A model generated the notes under the pieces. That model was not told where the DNA came from. It saw only the letters and a list, made by a program, of their open reading frames with translations, and made no database searches. A DNA stretch of 62,174 bases, from contig JALHMI010000024.1 of the NCBI GenBank assembly GCA_022844125.1, forward strand, positions 1 through 62,174, in the 5' to 3' direction. Origin of the DNA: Pirellulales bacterium (lineage in GTDB: Bacteria > Planctomycetota > Planctomycetia > Pirellulales > PALSA-1355). Numbering within the stretch: position 1 is the stretch's first letter; every line of letters begins with the position of its first letter. Position numbers and translations under genes: made by a program. Positions 17,328 to 26,259 of the stretch are shown here, one piece after another.

Positions 17328-18785
17328 ATGACCGATCTTTCCGCCGCGAAGTCCCCTGCCCCGGGCGATCCGAACGATCCGCCTCAACTCGTCCGCGGCA
17401 TTGGGCTGTGGCAGGCCACTTCGCTGAACGTGGCGAACATGGTCGGCGTGGGCCCCTTCATCACGATTCCGCTGTTCGTAGCTTCGATGGGCGGACCGCA
17501 AGCGCTCGTGGGGTGGGTTGTCGCCGCCGTGCTCGTGCTGTGCGACGGCCTGGTCTGGAGCGAACTGGGCGCGGCGATGCCCGGCAGCGGCGGAACGTAT
17601 CACTTCCTGCGCGAGATCTACGGGCGCTATCGCGGCGGGCGCCTGATCGCGTTTTTGTTCATTTGGCAGTTCATGATCAGCGGCACGCTGGAGCTGGCCT
17701 CGGGCTATATCGGCGCGGCCGGCTACCTGTCGTATGCCGTCGAAGGGCTTTCGTCCGGGGAACGGAGCATCGACGTCGCGCTACTGGAATGGGACACCGT
17801 CGACGCCGCGGGGAACCCCGCGACCAAACGCATCACCTGGCTGATGGTGATTGCTGCCCTGACGGCCGTTTCGATCAGCATCTCCCTGTGCCGCAACATT
17901 CGCTCGCTGGCGGCGCTGGCCGTGATCCTGTGCGCGGGTACTCTGCTGACAACTGCCATCGTGATCGTGGCGGGGATCCTGAACTTCGACTCTTCGCTGA
18001 TCCAGTTTCCCGAGGACGCCTTCACGCTCGATGCCGCATTCGCCTCCGGCCTGAGCGGCGCGATGCTGATCGCCATTTACGATTACCTGGGCTACTACAA
18101 CGTCTGCCACATGGGCGATGAGGTCAAAGAGCCTGAGAAGACGATTCCCCGGGCGGTGATGATCTCAGTGGTTGTGGTGGCGGCGATCTACATGACGATG
18201 AACATCTCGATCATGGGCGTTGTGCCGCTGGATCGGCTGATGGCTTCGAAGAACATCGCATCCGACTTCATGGAGATTCTCTACGGACACAACGTGGCGA
18301 TCGGGTTCAGCTTTTTCATCATCTGGGCGGCGCTGGCCTCGGTGTTCGTGATGACGCTGGGGTATTCGCGTATTCTGTATGCGGCGGCGAGGAACGGCGA
18401 TTTCTTTCGGATCTTTGGCTACTTGAATCCACGCGGTAGTTTTCCGACCGTCGCGCTACTTGCCCTGGGACTGCTCACCGGCTTCTTCTGCTTCTTCTCA
18501 CTGGAGACCGTGATCCTTGCGGCCGTCATGGTGCGGATCGTCGTGCAATTTCTGGGGCAGATCTTTGGACTGCACCTGCTGCGAACCACACGGCCTGACT
18601 TTCCGCTGCCGTTCCGGATGTGGCTCTACCCGATACCGGCGCTGGTGGCCGCGACCGGTTGGTTATTTGTGCTGATCGCCCAGTATCAGTACCTGCCGAT
18701 CGCGCTGGCCGTGCTCGTGGCGGGCATCGTGATTTATCCGATGTGGCAATGGGTGGTGAAGGCCGCGGATCGGGCAGCGGCGTAG
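17328..18785 (+). CDS. APC-family amino acid/polyamine permease
   Basis: 485 residues with about 12 membrane segments. The first helix has the family substrate-binding text LWQATSLNVANMVGVGPFIT, followed by GLVWSELGAAMPGSGGTYHF, both typical of the amino acid-polyamine-organocation family. It stands alone. The plus-strand spacer before it includes a CTCTCGCGCGAGAG palindrome near 17204-17217. A family 1 hairpin (18805-18867) begins 20 bases after the stop. The substrate cannot be read from the sequence. Confidence 0.87.
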   Translation: MTDLSAAKSPAPGDPNDPPQLVRGIGLWQATSLNVANMVGVGPFITIPLFVASMGGPQALVGWVVAAVLVLCDGLVWSELGAAMPGSGGTYHFLREIYGRYRGGRLIAFLFIWQFMISGTLELASGYIGAAGYLSYAVEGLSSGERSIDVALLEWDTVDAAGNPATKRITWLMVIAALTAVSISISLCRNIRSLAALAVILCAGTLLTTAIVIVAGILNFDSSLIQFPEDAFTLDAAFASGLSGAMLIAIYDYLGYYNVCHMGDEVKEPEKTIPRAVMISVVVVAAIYMTMNISIMGVVPLDRLMASKNIASDFMEILYGHNVAIGFSFFIIWAALASVFVMTLGYSRILYAAARNGDFFRIFGYLNPRGSFPTVALLALGLLTGFFCFFSLETVILAAVMVRIVVQFLGQIFGLHLLRTTRPDFPLPFRMWLYPIPALVAATGWLFVLIAQYQYLPIALAVLVAGIVIYPMWQWVVKAADRAAA

Positions 18786-18804
18786 GTGTAAAGAAACTTC
18801 TGCT

Positions 18805-18867
18805 TCACAACCCGAAGCGTGAGCGAGGCCCACAGACTTTGCTCCTCGTTCACGCTTCGGGTTGTGA
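18805..18867. repeat. 24-bp inverted-repeat hairpin, family 1 copy 2
   Basis: The left arm 18805-18828 is identical to that of copy 1. The right arm 18844-18867 pairs with it with one T in place of C (a G-U pair in plus-strand RNA). The loop of 15 bases is unrelated to that of copy 1. It lies directly downstream of the permease gene. Confidence 0.85.
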
Positions 18868-19113
18868 ATGCTGGTGAGCTTTTCATGCAGTGGCCGGGTA
18901 GTGTCTTAACATATTGCCCAGGCGTTACGGCCCGGAAAGCGGCCCGCGTCTTGGATAATATTGGTGAATCATGTTGACATGACCGACTTGATTACTCTGG
19001 GGCAAGATGGGATTCTGGCAGTGGCCGACCAGATGTGACAATCCGGCCGCAAGTTGCTAGACTACGGCCCTGCACCGCGTGCTTCCCTCCCCCGCCACAC
19101 CGCAGGCAATCCT

Positions 19114-20478
19114 ATGTGGCCGACGTTCTGCAACGGGCCGATTCGCCGTCGCGAGTTCCTTCGGATTGGCACGCTCGCCCTTGGTGGAATGACGCTCCCC
19201 TCGTTGCTCAAGGCGCAAGCCGCCACCAGCGGCAAGCCGCCCACCAAGACCGTGATTCTGTTCTGGATGTGGGGCGGGCCGAGCCAGCTCGAGACCTGGG
19301 ACTGCAAGCCCGATGCTCCGAGCGAGTATCGCGGGCCGCTGCGGCCGATTCACACGAACGTGCCGGGCATCGACATCTGCGAGGTCTTTCCGCTACAGGC
19401 GAAGCAGGCGCATCGCTTCTCGCTGATCCGCTCGCTGCATCACCGGATGGCGAGCCACAACGATGGCTCGATCGAACTGCTGACCGGCAAGACGCCGCTT
19501 AAGGAAGATCCGACGTCGACGGCCAAGAGCGACCATCCCGACTTCGGCATGATCGCCAGTCACTTGCGCGGCAATGCGCCCGGCGGGCTGCCCGGCTATG
19601 TCGGCATTCCGCGCGTGCCGTTCATGGTCCAGCCGACTTACCTGGGCATGACGCACTCGGGCTTCTCGACCGGCAATCCGGCCGTGCCAAACTTCAAGCC
19701 GCCGAACCTGACGCTCGACGCGGGAATCGACGGAACGCGGCTGGGCGATCGACGAGGCTTGGTGACGCAGCTCGATCGCTATCGCCGCGGACGCGACCTG
19801 ATGGGGGCGGTACAAGCGACCGACCAGTTTCGCGAGCAGGCGTTTGATCTGCTTACCAGCACGGCCGTGGCTGACGCGTTTGCGCTCGACAAGGAAACGC
19901 CCGCCACGCGAGAGCGCTACGGCCAGCACCTGTGGGGGCAAAGCTGTTTGCTCGCGCGGAGACTTGCTGAAGCGGGCGTGAGCGTGATCACAATCGACGC
20001 GCTCGCGCCGAGTCCGAGCAATCCGATCTATTTCAGTTGGGACGACCACTCGAACCCCGCGACGGGCTGGCATCTGGAAGGGGCGATGCGCTATCGGGCG
20101 CCGTTCATGGACCAGGGACTCTCGTCGCTGATCGATGATATCTACGACCGCGGCCTCGACGAGCAGGTGATGGTCGTGGCGGTCGGCGAGTTCGGCCGTA
20201 CGCCGCGTCTGGCCAGCCCGCAGGGCGTGCTGGGGCGCGATCACTGGCCTGGAGCCCAAAGCGCGCTGATCTCAGGCGGTGGCTTGAAGATGGGCCAGGT
20301 TGTCGGCGCAACCACGTCGAAAGCCGAGTATCCGGTCGAGCGCCCGCTCACGCCGCAGGACTTACTGGCCACGATGTATCGGCACCTGGAAATCAATCCG
20401 CACGCGACGATCAACGACTTCACCGGCCGCCCGCAGTACATCCTGTCGAGCGGGGAGGCGATCCGGGAGCTGGTTTAG
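19114..20478 (+). CDS. DUF1501 domain protein
   Basis: About 454 residues from ATG 19114. The N-terminus has a Tat-like twin-arginine signal, RRREFLRIGTLALGG. The body is the DUF1501 (sulfatase-like alkaline phosphatase fold) family of planctomycetes: TVILFWMWGGPSQLETWDCK, SLIRSLHHRMASHNDGS, MVVAVGEFGRTPRLASPQG and GRDHWPGAQSALISGGGLKM. It is usually encoded beside a DUF1553/DUF1549 cytochrome partner. Here that partner is absent, unlike the pair at 40927-44967. It is probably periplasmic; the reaction is not established. Confidence 0.88.
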   Translation: MWPTFCNGPIRRREFLRIGTLALGGMTLPSLLKAQAATSGKPPTKTVILFWMWGGPSQLETWDCKPDAPSEYRGPLRPIHTNVPGIDICEVFPLQAKQAHRFSLIRSLHHRMASHNDGSIELLTGKTPLKEDPTSTAKSDHPDFGMIASHLRGNAPGGLPGYVGIPRVPFMVQPTYLGMTHSGFSTGNPAVPNFKPPNLTLDAGIDGTRLGDRRGLVTQLDRYRRGRDLMGAVQATDQFREQAFDLLTSTAVADAFALDKETPATRERYGQHLWGQSCLLARRLAEAGVSVITIDALAPSPSNPIYFSWDDHSNPATGWHLEGAMRYRAPFMDQGLSSLIDDIYDRGLDEQVMVVAVGEFGRTPRLASPQGVLGRDHWPGAQSALISGGGLKMGQVVGATTSKAEYPVERPLTPQDLLATMYRHLEINPHATINDFTGRPQYILSSGEAIRELV

Positions 20479-20503
20479 TTGCTCGGTCGCAAAGCGAAGA
20501 GAT

Positions 20504-20818
20504 TAACCGCAGAGGACGCGGAGGTACGCAGAGGGAAGACAGGAAAGATAAGAGAAAGCAAAAGGGAGAGAAGGCAAATCGAACCACAGATGCACACAGA
20601 TTAACACAGATAAGAAATGTGATTCTGCGCGTCCATAAGTCTGATGGGCTGCGAATGCACCTCGGGTTACTCACCCGTCTCTTCCGTCTTCGCACTTCTC
20701 TGATTTCCTCGTCTGTTCATCTGTGTTTATTTGTGTTCATCTGTGGTTCTCTGCTCCGACTTCCCTTGTGCATCTCTACCTTCTCTCTGCGTACCTCGGC
20801 GCCCTCTGCGGTTCATCA
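20504..20818. repeat. large composite inverted repeat element (CCGCAGAGG / CCACAGATG type)
   Basis: Two nested inverted motifs fill the space between convergent genes. Outer arms: ACCGCAGAGGACGCGGAGGT (from 20506) against its near-complement at 20781-20818 (TGCGTACC...CCCTCTGCGG). Inner arms: GAACCACAGATGCACACAG (from 20581, continuing ATTAACACAGAT) against 20713-20749 (ATCTGTGTTTATTTGTG... ATCTGTGGTTC). The middle (20615-20700) is unrelated. This is the widespread purine/pyrimidine-skewed intergenic repeat seen in many environmental bacterial genomes. It has no coding potential of its own. Confidence 0.8.
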
Positions 20819-20830
20819 CTGCCCGTAGTC

Positions 20831-21898
20831 TCAAAACTGAACTCGCCCTTCGATCAGCTCGGAGATTTCTTTCGCGTCGATCAGGCGGACGCCGAGCTTG
20901 TCGGCCGTTTGACGCGCGGAGGGGAGGAACTGGGCGTTCGTGATGACGGCGGACTTCTGGCAGTTGTAGCGGGCCCGACCTTCGTGGGTTTGGCGGACGA
21001 CGGATTCGTCGACGGTGCTGGCCTGGATGCCTTTGACCTGCACGGCGATCCGCGTGCCGCCGCGAACGACGACAAAGTCGATCCCGGCCTGACCCTTCTT
21101 CCCGGTCTGCTCGACCGTGTAGCCGTGCTCGTCGAACACCTGCTCCAGGAACTTTGCCAGGGTCTTGGCGTTCATCCCTTGCCACTGGCAGGTGCGGAGC
21201 CAGGCGAGCCGGCTACTGACTGCGGTACGAATCTTCAAGAACTCGGCTTCGGCCTCGGCGAGCGACTCGCGGTGCAGGGCTTCGCCCGCGGCCAGCAACT
21301 CGTATTGCGAACGGGCTTCGGCCAGGCGATCTTCGGCCGGTGGGATCCACAGGGCCAGTTGTTCATCCGGTGGAAAGAACGAGAACGGCAGATACGCGGC
21401 GCCGGCGGCGATCATCGCCAGGCAGGCGATCGCGAAGTAGCCGAATGCCGAGAGGCCGAACACGCTGAACAGGACAATGGCCAGAGCCGGAGCAACGGCG
21501 ATCGTGATAAAGAACCCGCCGATCCGGCCTGCCGACTGATCGAGCCAGGTGCGGCCGGCCTGGAAACGCTTGAGCCAGGTGACCTGCCGCTCGAGCCAGC
21601 GCCGGCTGCGTGCCCGCCGGGCCAACTCGACTTGCAGGCCCACGTTCTCGGCCGTGAGCGTGTCGAGTCGCTGCTGGACCCGCTTGAGATCGGCCTCGTT
21701 AAATTCCTGCCCTGGCGGAGCGGCCTCGACAGGAGAATTCGCTCCATTGAGCAACGCCGCGACGGGCACCGCTGCCGCGGCCACCTCGGGAATAATGAAA
21801 TTCTCCAGGCAACTCGGACAGCGCGTGAGCTGCCCGCCACAACCGTCCGGCAACAGGAGCGGCGTCTGGCAGTGGGGGCAGGCGACCTTCAGCGTCAT
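20831..21898 (-). CDS. membrane-anchored Mrr-like restriction endonuclease fold protein
   Basis: 355 residues. The N-terminus is a zinc ribbon (Cys7, Cys10, Cys27, Cys30; CPHC...CPSC). A charged, probably coiled-coil stretch (about 66-118) leads to two adjacent membrane helices (about 128-175, GGFFITIAVAPALAIVLFSV and GYFAIACLAMIAAGAAYL). After another helical linker, the C-terminal 110 residues form an Mrr-type PD-(D/E)xK nuclease: Asp274 (GIDFVV) and QVK with Gln287 and Lys289, then AVITNAQFLPSARQTADKL. Mrr domains cut modified or invading DNA. Membrane tethering plus a zinc ribbon suggests a sensor, but that is inference. It has no methyltransferase neighbour. Confidence 0.82.
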   Translation of the reverse strand: MTLKVACPHCQTPLLLPDGCGGQLTRCPSCLENFIIPEVAAAAVPVAALLNGANSPVEAAPPGQEFNEADLKRVQQRLDTLTAENVGLQVELARRARSRRWLERQVTWLKRFQAGRTWLDQSAGRIGGFFITIAVAPALAIVLFSVFGLSAFGYFAIACLAMIAAGAAYLPFSFFPPDEQLALWIPPAEDRLAEARSQYELLAAGEALHRESLAEAEAEFLKIRTAVSSRLAWLRTCQWQGMNAKTLAKFLEQVFDEHGYTVEQTGKKGQAGIDFVVVRGGTRIAVQVKGIQASTVDESVVRQTHEGRARYNCQKSAVITNAQFLPSARQTADKLGVRLIDAKEISELIEGRVQF

Positions 21899-22013
21899 GC
21901 GGTAGCTCGGGGGCAGTGGAAATAGTCGCGTCTTCTAACCAGTGCATTTTCAACCTAGGGGCACCGCCGGTAAAGTGGAAGATTCCCATTCACCACGATA
22001 GGCGGGCAGTTTC

Positions 22014-22382
22014 ATGGCGTGGACTATTCTGATCATCGCGGGAATCTTTGAAGTTGGCTGGGCCGTGAGCCTCAAATATAGCGATGGCCTGACGCGGCTC
22101 TGGCCGTCGCTGGTAACCGGCGTGGCCCTGGTGCTTTCGATGGTTCTGCTGGCGATGGCGATGCGGACTCTTCCCCTGGGCACGGCCTACACGGTGTGGA
22201 CGGGAATCGGCGCGATCGGCGCCGTGGTGCTGGGCATCGTGCTGTTCGGCGAGCCGGCGACGGCGATGCGGCTCGTTTGCATCACGCTGATTCTCACCGG
22301 CATTGTCGGACTCAAGCTCTCCTCTCCACAGGCGGCAGTTGCGCCTGCGGTCAACGGCGCTCCGGTTAAGCCGGGAGAATGA
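22014..22382 (+). CDS. SMR-family exporter, Gdx/SugE type
   Basis: 122 residues, four membrane helices. It has the Gdx/SugE-type start [20 protein letters not shown] with the essential membrane Glu13, then [12 protein letters not shown] and [20 protein letters not shown]. Gdx proteins export guanidinium in exchange for protons; the EmrE-like drug exporters have different text here. A C-terminal tail ([20 protein letters not shown]) makes it about 15 residues longer than usual. I looked for a guanidine riboswitch in 21899-22013 and did not find a convincing one. Confidence 0.88.
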   Translation: MAWTILIIAGIFEVGWAVSLKYSDGLTRLWPSLVTGVALVLSMVLLAMAMRTLPLGTAYTVWTGIGAIGAVVLGIVLFGEPATAMRLVCITLILTGIVGLKLSSPQAAVAPAVNGAPVKPGE

Positions 22383-22391
22383 CGAGCGGGC

Positions 22392-24257
22392 CTACGGCTG
22401 TAGATGTACGTTCAGCGGACTCTTCCACACCCGGCAAAGCGGCGCGCCAGCGCGCCGATAGCCTTCAGGCGCAGTACTTCCTTCGACGCCGTACCACGTG
22501 TCGCCGTCGGCATTTCGCCAGGCAAACAGCGGCGTGGTGCCCGCCGGCGGGGCGCCCCCGTCGGAAGGGACGGCATAGAATGCCGGCTTCGTCTGCGCAC
22601 CGCTCAGCACAACGGCGAGCTGCCGACCGGAGTCCGCAGGGCCGATGGCGACCAGCCCTTCGCGCGGTCGATCGGCGGCAAAGAAGGAGATCGCGCCTCC
22701 GCGCTCTAGCATGCTGAGCGAATGCTGCGGCATACCTTTCTCATAGACCGGCAGCGGCAGCACCAGCCGCGGGTCATCGAGACTCAGCGAGTACATAATC
22801 TGATTGTAGTCGTACAGCGGTGTCGCCTTCTCAATACCGGTCATGAACGTCGTGTAGGTGCCCTCGAAGAAGATCCGGCGGCCGCCCTCGGCATCGAACA
22901 TCGGGTGTTGCCTCGGATTGTAGAAGCTGTACTTCTTGTGGGTCACGATCTTGCGGGCGTAGACCCAGGGGCCGACGGGCGCATCGGCCTCGGCGTACCA
23001 CAACTCGCCCAGGAACGACGTGCCGCCACTTTCGCCGGTGAGCATCACGAAGCGGTTGCGATACGGATTGAATGTCACGCTGCCGGAATGAGGGTTGACG
23101 AGCTTGCCGGACTCGACGTCGCGCAGCGCGAACAGGCCTTCGCCGGCCTTCAGCTTCCCACTGCGCGTCCAGGCGGCCTGGTCCTTGAGCGTGGGAGCGG
23201 GGGCATTGCGTTTCCAGCCATAGACCACCTGTCCGAACTTATCGCGTTCAACGATCGGTTTCGCCAGCGTGCTGCCGGGGGCGAGGCAGGTGTACGACTC
23301 GAACTGCGAAAGATCGGGCAGCGCCGCAGCCGAGGAGCGCACACGGACCAGCGGGTAGGGGTTGCCGAAGTAGAGATACTCCTGGCCGTCCACTTTCTGC
23401 TCGAGCACGTGCCCGTGCGGCATGGCCGGTGCGTTCAGCTCGTACGTGACGACCTTTTCGAACTGCTGCTTTTCGGCATCAAACTCGACAAGCCCACGCT
23501 CGTAGACTTCCAGAAACTTGCGAACCTTCATGTACCTGGCGAAGAGTCGCTCGCGACCGTCGGCATCGCGTACTTTGCAGACTCCATCGATCCACGTGGG
23601 CCCGTCGCCCGGCATCTGGCAGGTAGGTTTGGCGAAGCCTTGGTCGTTCTGGAAGTATTCGAGATTTACGCCGCGAGCCGGATCGAGTCCCCCCTGCCCT
23701 GGCAGTCTCGAGGTCGCGCCGGGAGCGTGAAAGTTCCCCAGCGGATAAGCCGGCCGGTTGGTGTCGCCCCAGAACCAGTAGATGCGGTCCTGGTAGACGA
23801 TCGAGTTCACGCTGTCGCTGCCGGTCACCTGGGAGTTGAGCAGCGGATGCTCGAGTGGCACTTCGCGTCCAAGCAGCACGCTATCGCGGTAGATGCCGGC
23901 GCCGGTCACACGATAGAGCCGCTCGGCGATGTTCGTGCGCTGGATCCGGAGCTCGGCCGATTGTCCCGGCGTGGTGATGAGCGCCTTGCCGCGAAAGCCG
24001 AAGCCATCGGCCGCGTACTCGTAGCCGTCGCTCTCGACGTGGAAATAGATCTTCTGGTTCATCAGGCCTGGCTCGTGGAATGCAACCAGGCCACTGGAGT
24101 CGGTGTAGTATCGCGAATGATCGACAGTGCGCAGCTCGACGAGCGGCACGCCTCGGCCCGTGGCATCGTCAACGACTGAGATGGTGAAATAGGCGCCCGG
24201 CTGGTTCGGGGGCGCGTGCAGCATGAGCGCGAGTGCAAGTGATAGCGAACTCCACAT
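22392..24257 (-). CDS. exported protein of unknown function, probably beta-propeller
   Basis: About 621 residues from ATG 24257, which has GAGGG 6 bases upstream. ATG 24293 is an in-frame alternative lacking one. Signal peptide MWSSLSLALALMLHAPP. The first 100 residues look like a beta-sandwich (YFTISVVDDATGRGVPLVEL), like carboxypeptidase-regulatory domains. The rest has spaced aromatic blade-like segments (DRIYWFWGDTNRPAYP, QEYLYFGNPYPLVRVR, VYGWKRNAPAPTL, PYRNRFVMLTGESGGTSF, GRRIFFEGTYTTFMTG), as in five-bladed propeller glycosidase-like proteins. I cannot assign a reaction. It is convergent with the exporter gene, with 9 bases between the stops. Confidence 0.65.
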   Translation of the reverse strand: MWSSLSLALALMLHAPPNQPGAYFTISVVDDATGRGVPLVELRTVDHSRYYTDSSGLVAFHEPGLMNQKIYFHVESDGYEYAADGFGFRGKALITTPGQSAELRIQRTNIAERLYRVTGAGIYRDSVLLGREVPLEHPLLNSQVTGSDSVNSIVYQDRIYWFWGDTNRPAYPLGNFHAPGATSRLPGQGGLDPARGVNLEYFQNDQGFAKPTCQMPGDGPTWIDGVCKVRDADGRERLFARYMKVRKFLEVYERGLVEFDAEKQQFEKVVTYELNAPAMPHGHVLEQKVDGQEYLYFGNPYPLVRVRSSAAALPDLSQFESYTCLAPGSTLAKPIVERDKFGQVVYGWKRNAPAPTLKDQAAWTRSGKLKAGEGLFALRDVESGKLVNPHSGSVTFNPYRNRFVMLTGESGGTSFLGELWYAEADAPVGPWVYARKIVTHKKYSFYNPRQHPMFDAEGGRRIFFEGTYTTFMTGIEKATPLYDYNQIMYSLSLDDPRLVLPLPVYEKGMPQHSLSMLERGGAISFFAADRPREGLVAIGPADSGRQLAVVLSGAQTKPAFYAVPSDGGAPPAGTTPLFAWRNADGDTWYGVEGSTAPEGYRRAGAPLCRVWKSPLNVHLQP

Positions 24258-24350
24258 GATACCCTCGGCCCACAGGGTGCGACGTCTCGCCATGGGAGAC
24301 GCGTCGTGTCAACGGCTAGGATACCATGCGTCGGATTGCGTTTCTCCACC

Positions 24351-24863
24351 TCACACTTCAACCGGCGCCGGCGAGCATGACTTTGCAAAACCAAGCCCGC
24401 GCTTCAGCGTGGGAAACACGCGGTGCATGGCCACGGCCAAGGCGATTTCGACCAGTCCCTCGTCGCCGTAGTGCTGGCGTACCCGCTCGCGATAGTCGTC
24501 CAGCTCGGGTGAGTTGAGCGTCGCCGCCTCGGCAAAGTGGTAGACGTCCGCCAGTTCCTCGGGCAGCGACTCGGGAGTGCGCCGGACGACGGCCTCGAGA
24601 ATTTCGCGCGAAACGCCCACTTTGCGCGCGAGGTTCACGCCAATCTGCACGCACGAGCCGCAGTCATCTGCCATCGAGCCGACCAGCGACGCAACATGCA
24701 CGGCCGTTTTCGGGCCCCGGTGTGCATTGAGCAGCTTCGTGAACTTCGCCATCCGAATCGTGGCGGGAAGAGAAACCTTGGCGATCCAGCGGGCATAGTC
24801 GAGCGGGACGCCGAGATCGCGCTCGGCCTTGGTGATCTGTCGATCGATAAACCAGTTAAGCAT
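24351..24863 (-). CDS. carboxymuconolactone decarboxylase (AhpD-like) family protein
   Basis: 170 residues. The CMD/AhpD core is recognised by HVASLVGSMADDCGSCVQIG, with CxxC (CGSC). The His that follows the second Cys in AhpD (CxxCxxxH) is replaced by Gly here, so peroxidase-type relay as in AhpD is doubtful. The gene overlaps the end of the sigma factor gene by 8 bases and ends the operon. CMD-family genes are the usual targets and neighbours of ECF41 sigma factors, which fits. The substrate is unknown; a redox or stress role is likely. Confidence 0.85.
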   Translation of the reverse strand: MLNWFIDRQITKAERDLGVPLDYARWIAKVSLPATIRMAKFTKLLNAHRGPKTAVHVASLVGSMADDCGSCVQIGVNLARKVGVSREILEAVVRRTPESLPEELADVYHFAEAATLNSPELDDYRERVRQHYGDEGLVEIALAVAMHRVFPTLKRGLGFAKSCSPAPVEV

Positions 24864-25767
24864 CGCTCCACACTCCTTTCACACCGTGGGCCGCTGCGAC
24901 GGCAGCCAGCTTGCGAGGGTTGAGAATTGAAAACAGGCGGCGAATCTGCTCGCCATCGACTTCGAACGAGACCAGGGCATGCAGGCGGCCATCGGCAAGC
25001 TGCATCATCGCCGGCAAGCCGTTGACCTCGCACGGTCGCAGCTCGACGTTGAGTCCCATCCGCTCCGCTTTACCGCGCAGGCCCAGCAAGAATCGCGTCA
25101 CCCGGTCGAGACCTTCGATCGGAGCACGGGCTGCCGCGGTGAGACCACCGCCATCGCTGTAGGCCGTGACATCGCCGGCCAACACGGCTTGCAGCTGGTC
25201 GAGGTCACCGGTCTCCACGGCCTGCATGAATCGCTGGACGAGTTGGCGATGCTTCTCGGGCGACGCGGGAAAGCGGGGGCGGCTCTCGGCCACGCGCTCT
25301 CGGGCGCGGTGCGCCAATTGACGGCAGGCCTCGGGCGTCTTCTCGACGAACGCGGACACCTCGTCATACGGATACTGAAACACGTCATGCAGCAGGAATA
25401 CCGCCCGCTCAATCGGCGTGAGCGATTCCAGCATCACGAGAAACGCCAGCGACACCGACTCGGAGAGTTCCGCATGTTGAGCCGGGTCGTTCTCGCGCTC
25501 GGCTAGCGGTTCGGGCAGCCAGGGGCCGACATACTCCTCGCGTCGGCGGCGGGCAGACTTCCATTCGTCCAGGCAGCGCCTGACGACGGCTTGCGTCAGG
25601 TAGGGGCGTGGGGAGGTCACCTCGCCGATGCGCTGTGTCCGCAGCTTGACGAACACGTCCTGCAGCGCGTCCTCGGCATCGCTCACCGTACCCATCAGGC
25701 GGTAGGCGATTTGAAACAGCCGCGGACGCTGTTCGAGAAACGCTTGCTCGAGAGCCTGTTCAGGCAT
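24856..25767 (-). CDS. ECF41-group RNA polymerase sigma factor with fused SnoaL-like domain
   Basis: 303 residues. The first 170 are sigma region 2 (LFQIAYRLMGTVSDAEDALQ) and region 4 (SLTPIERAVFLLHDVFQYPY). The C-terminal 130 residues form a SnoaL-like domain. Three hallmarks of group ECF41 are present: WLPEP in the linker (PWLPEPLAE), DGGG (YSDGGGLTAAA) and the terminal NPRKL (variant of NPDKL). In this group the fused domain regulates activity instead of an anti-sigma factor. The gene overlaps its neighbours on both sides by 8 bases. A matching ECF41-type promoter lies before the operon, suggesting self-activation. Confidence 0.93.
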   Translation of the reverse strand: MPEQALEQAFLEQRPRLFQIAYRLMGTVSDAEDALQDVFVKLRTQRIGEVTSPRPYLTQAVVRRCLDEWKSARRRREEYVGPWLPEPLAERENDPAQHAELSESVSLAFLVMLESLTPIERAVFLLHDVFQYPYDEVSAFVEKTPEACRQLAHRARERVAESRPRFPASPEKHRQLVQRFMQAVETGDLDQLQAVLAGDVTAYSDGGGLTAAARAPIEGLDRVTRFLLGLRGKAERMGLNVELRPCEVNGLPAMMQLADGRLHALVSFEVDGEQIRRLFSILNPRKLAAVAAAHGVKGVWSDA

Positions 25768-26188
25768 GGGCCGGGGCTCCCACTTTTGAGAGTACCCGTG
25801 CCAGCAGCGCGGCGGCGAGGGCCACGAGCGGCTCGATGACGAGCAGCGCTTGGGCCGTCATCTGGAACATCGGGGCATCTGCGCCTTGTTGAGCGGAGAC
25901 ATGGTCCGGATTCATTGGCCCGAAGTGAAAGTACATGCCGAACAGCCAGCTTGCGATGAGCAGCGCGGCGAGACTCCAGGCCACCGCGGCGTTGGGTCGA
26001 ATCCACAGCCAGACAAGGGCCGCGGTGGGACCGATCACGATCACGAGCCAGACGTACGCCGTTTGCCAGGCGGCCAGTGGCACCGCCAGGGTGTCGTGCG
26101 CGTGGCCGTGAGCCATGTTGACGGTCATCCGAATGACGTACAATCCGGTGACGATAGCAAGCCAGAGGATCGGGCGCGGCGCAGACAT
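25760..26188 (-). CDS. small membrane protein heading the ECF41 operon
   Basis: 142 residues with four hydrophobic segments (ILWLAIVTGLYVIRMTVNMA, AYVWLVIVIGPTAALVWLWI, WSLAALLIASWLFGMYFHFG, FQMTAQALLVIEPLVALAAA). It contains a His-rich MAHGHAHD after helix 1 and HFGPMNPDHV after helix 3. I do not recognise the family. It is the first gene after the ECF41 promoter and overlaps the sigma gene by 8 bases, so it is translated with it. It could sense or modify the signal. The overlap pattern favours a shared pathway with the CMD-like protein. Confidence 0.75.
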   Translation of the reverse strand: MSAPRPILWLAIVTGLYVIRMTVNMAHGHAHDTLAVPLAAWQTAYVWLVIVIGPTAALVWLWIRPNAAVAWSLAALLIASWLFGMYFHFGPMNPDHVSAQQGADAPMFQMTAQALLVIEPLVALAAALLARVLSKVGAPAHA

Positions 26189-26259
26189 GGCAACTCTCCA
26201 GCGATGGCGAAATCGGTTCCTGACTTCCTGACACCGTGTTCTGCTCGTTCGTCAATGTA

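Noticed and set aside
21899-22013. Guanidine riboswitch before the Gdx/SugE-type exporter
   Set aside because: None of the conserved ykkC, mini-ykkC or guanidine-III core sequences could be found in the 115-base spacer.
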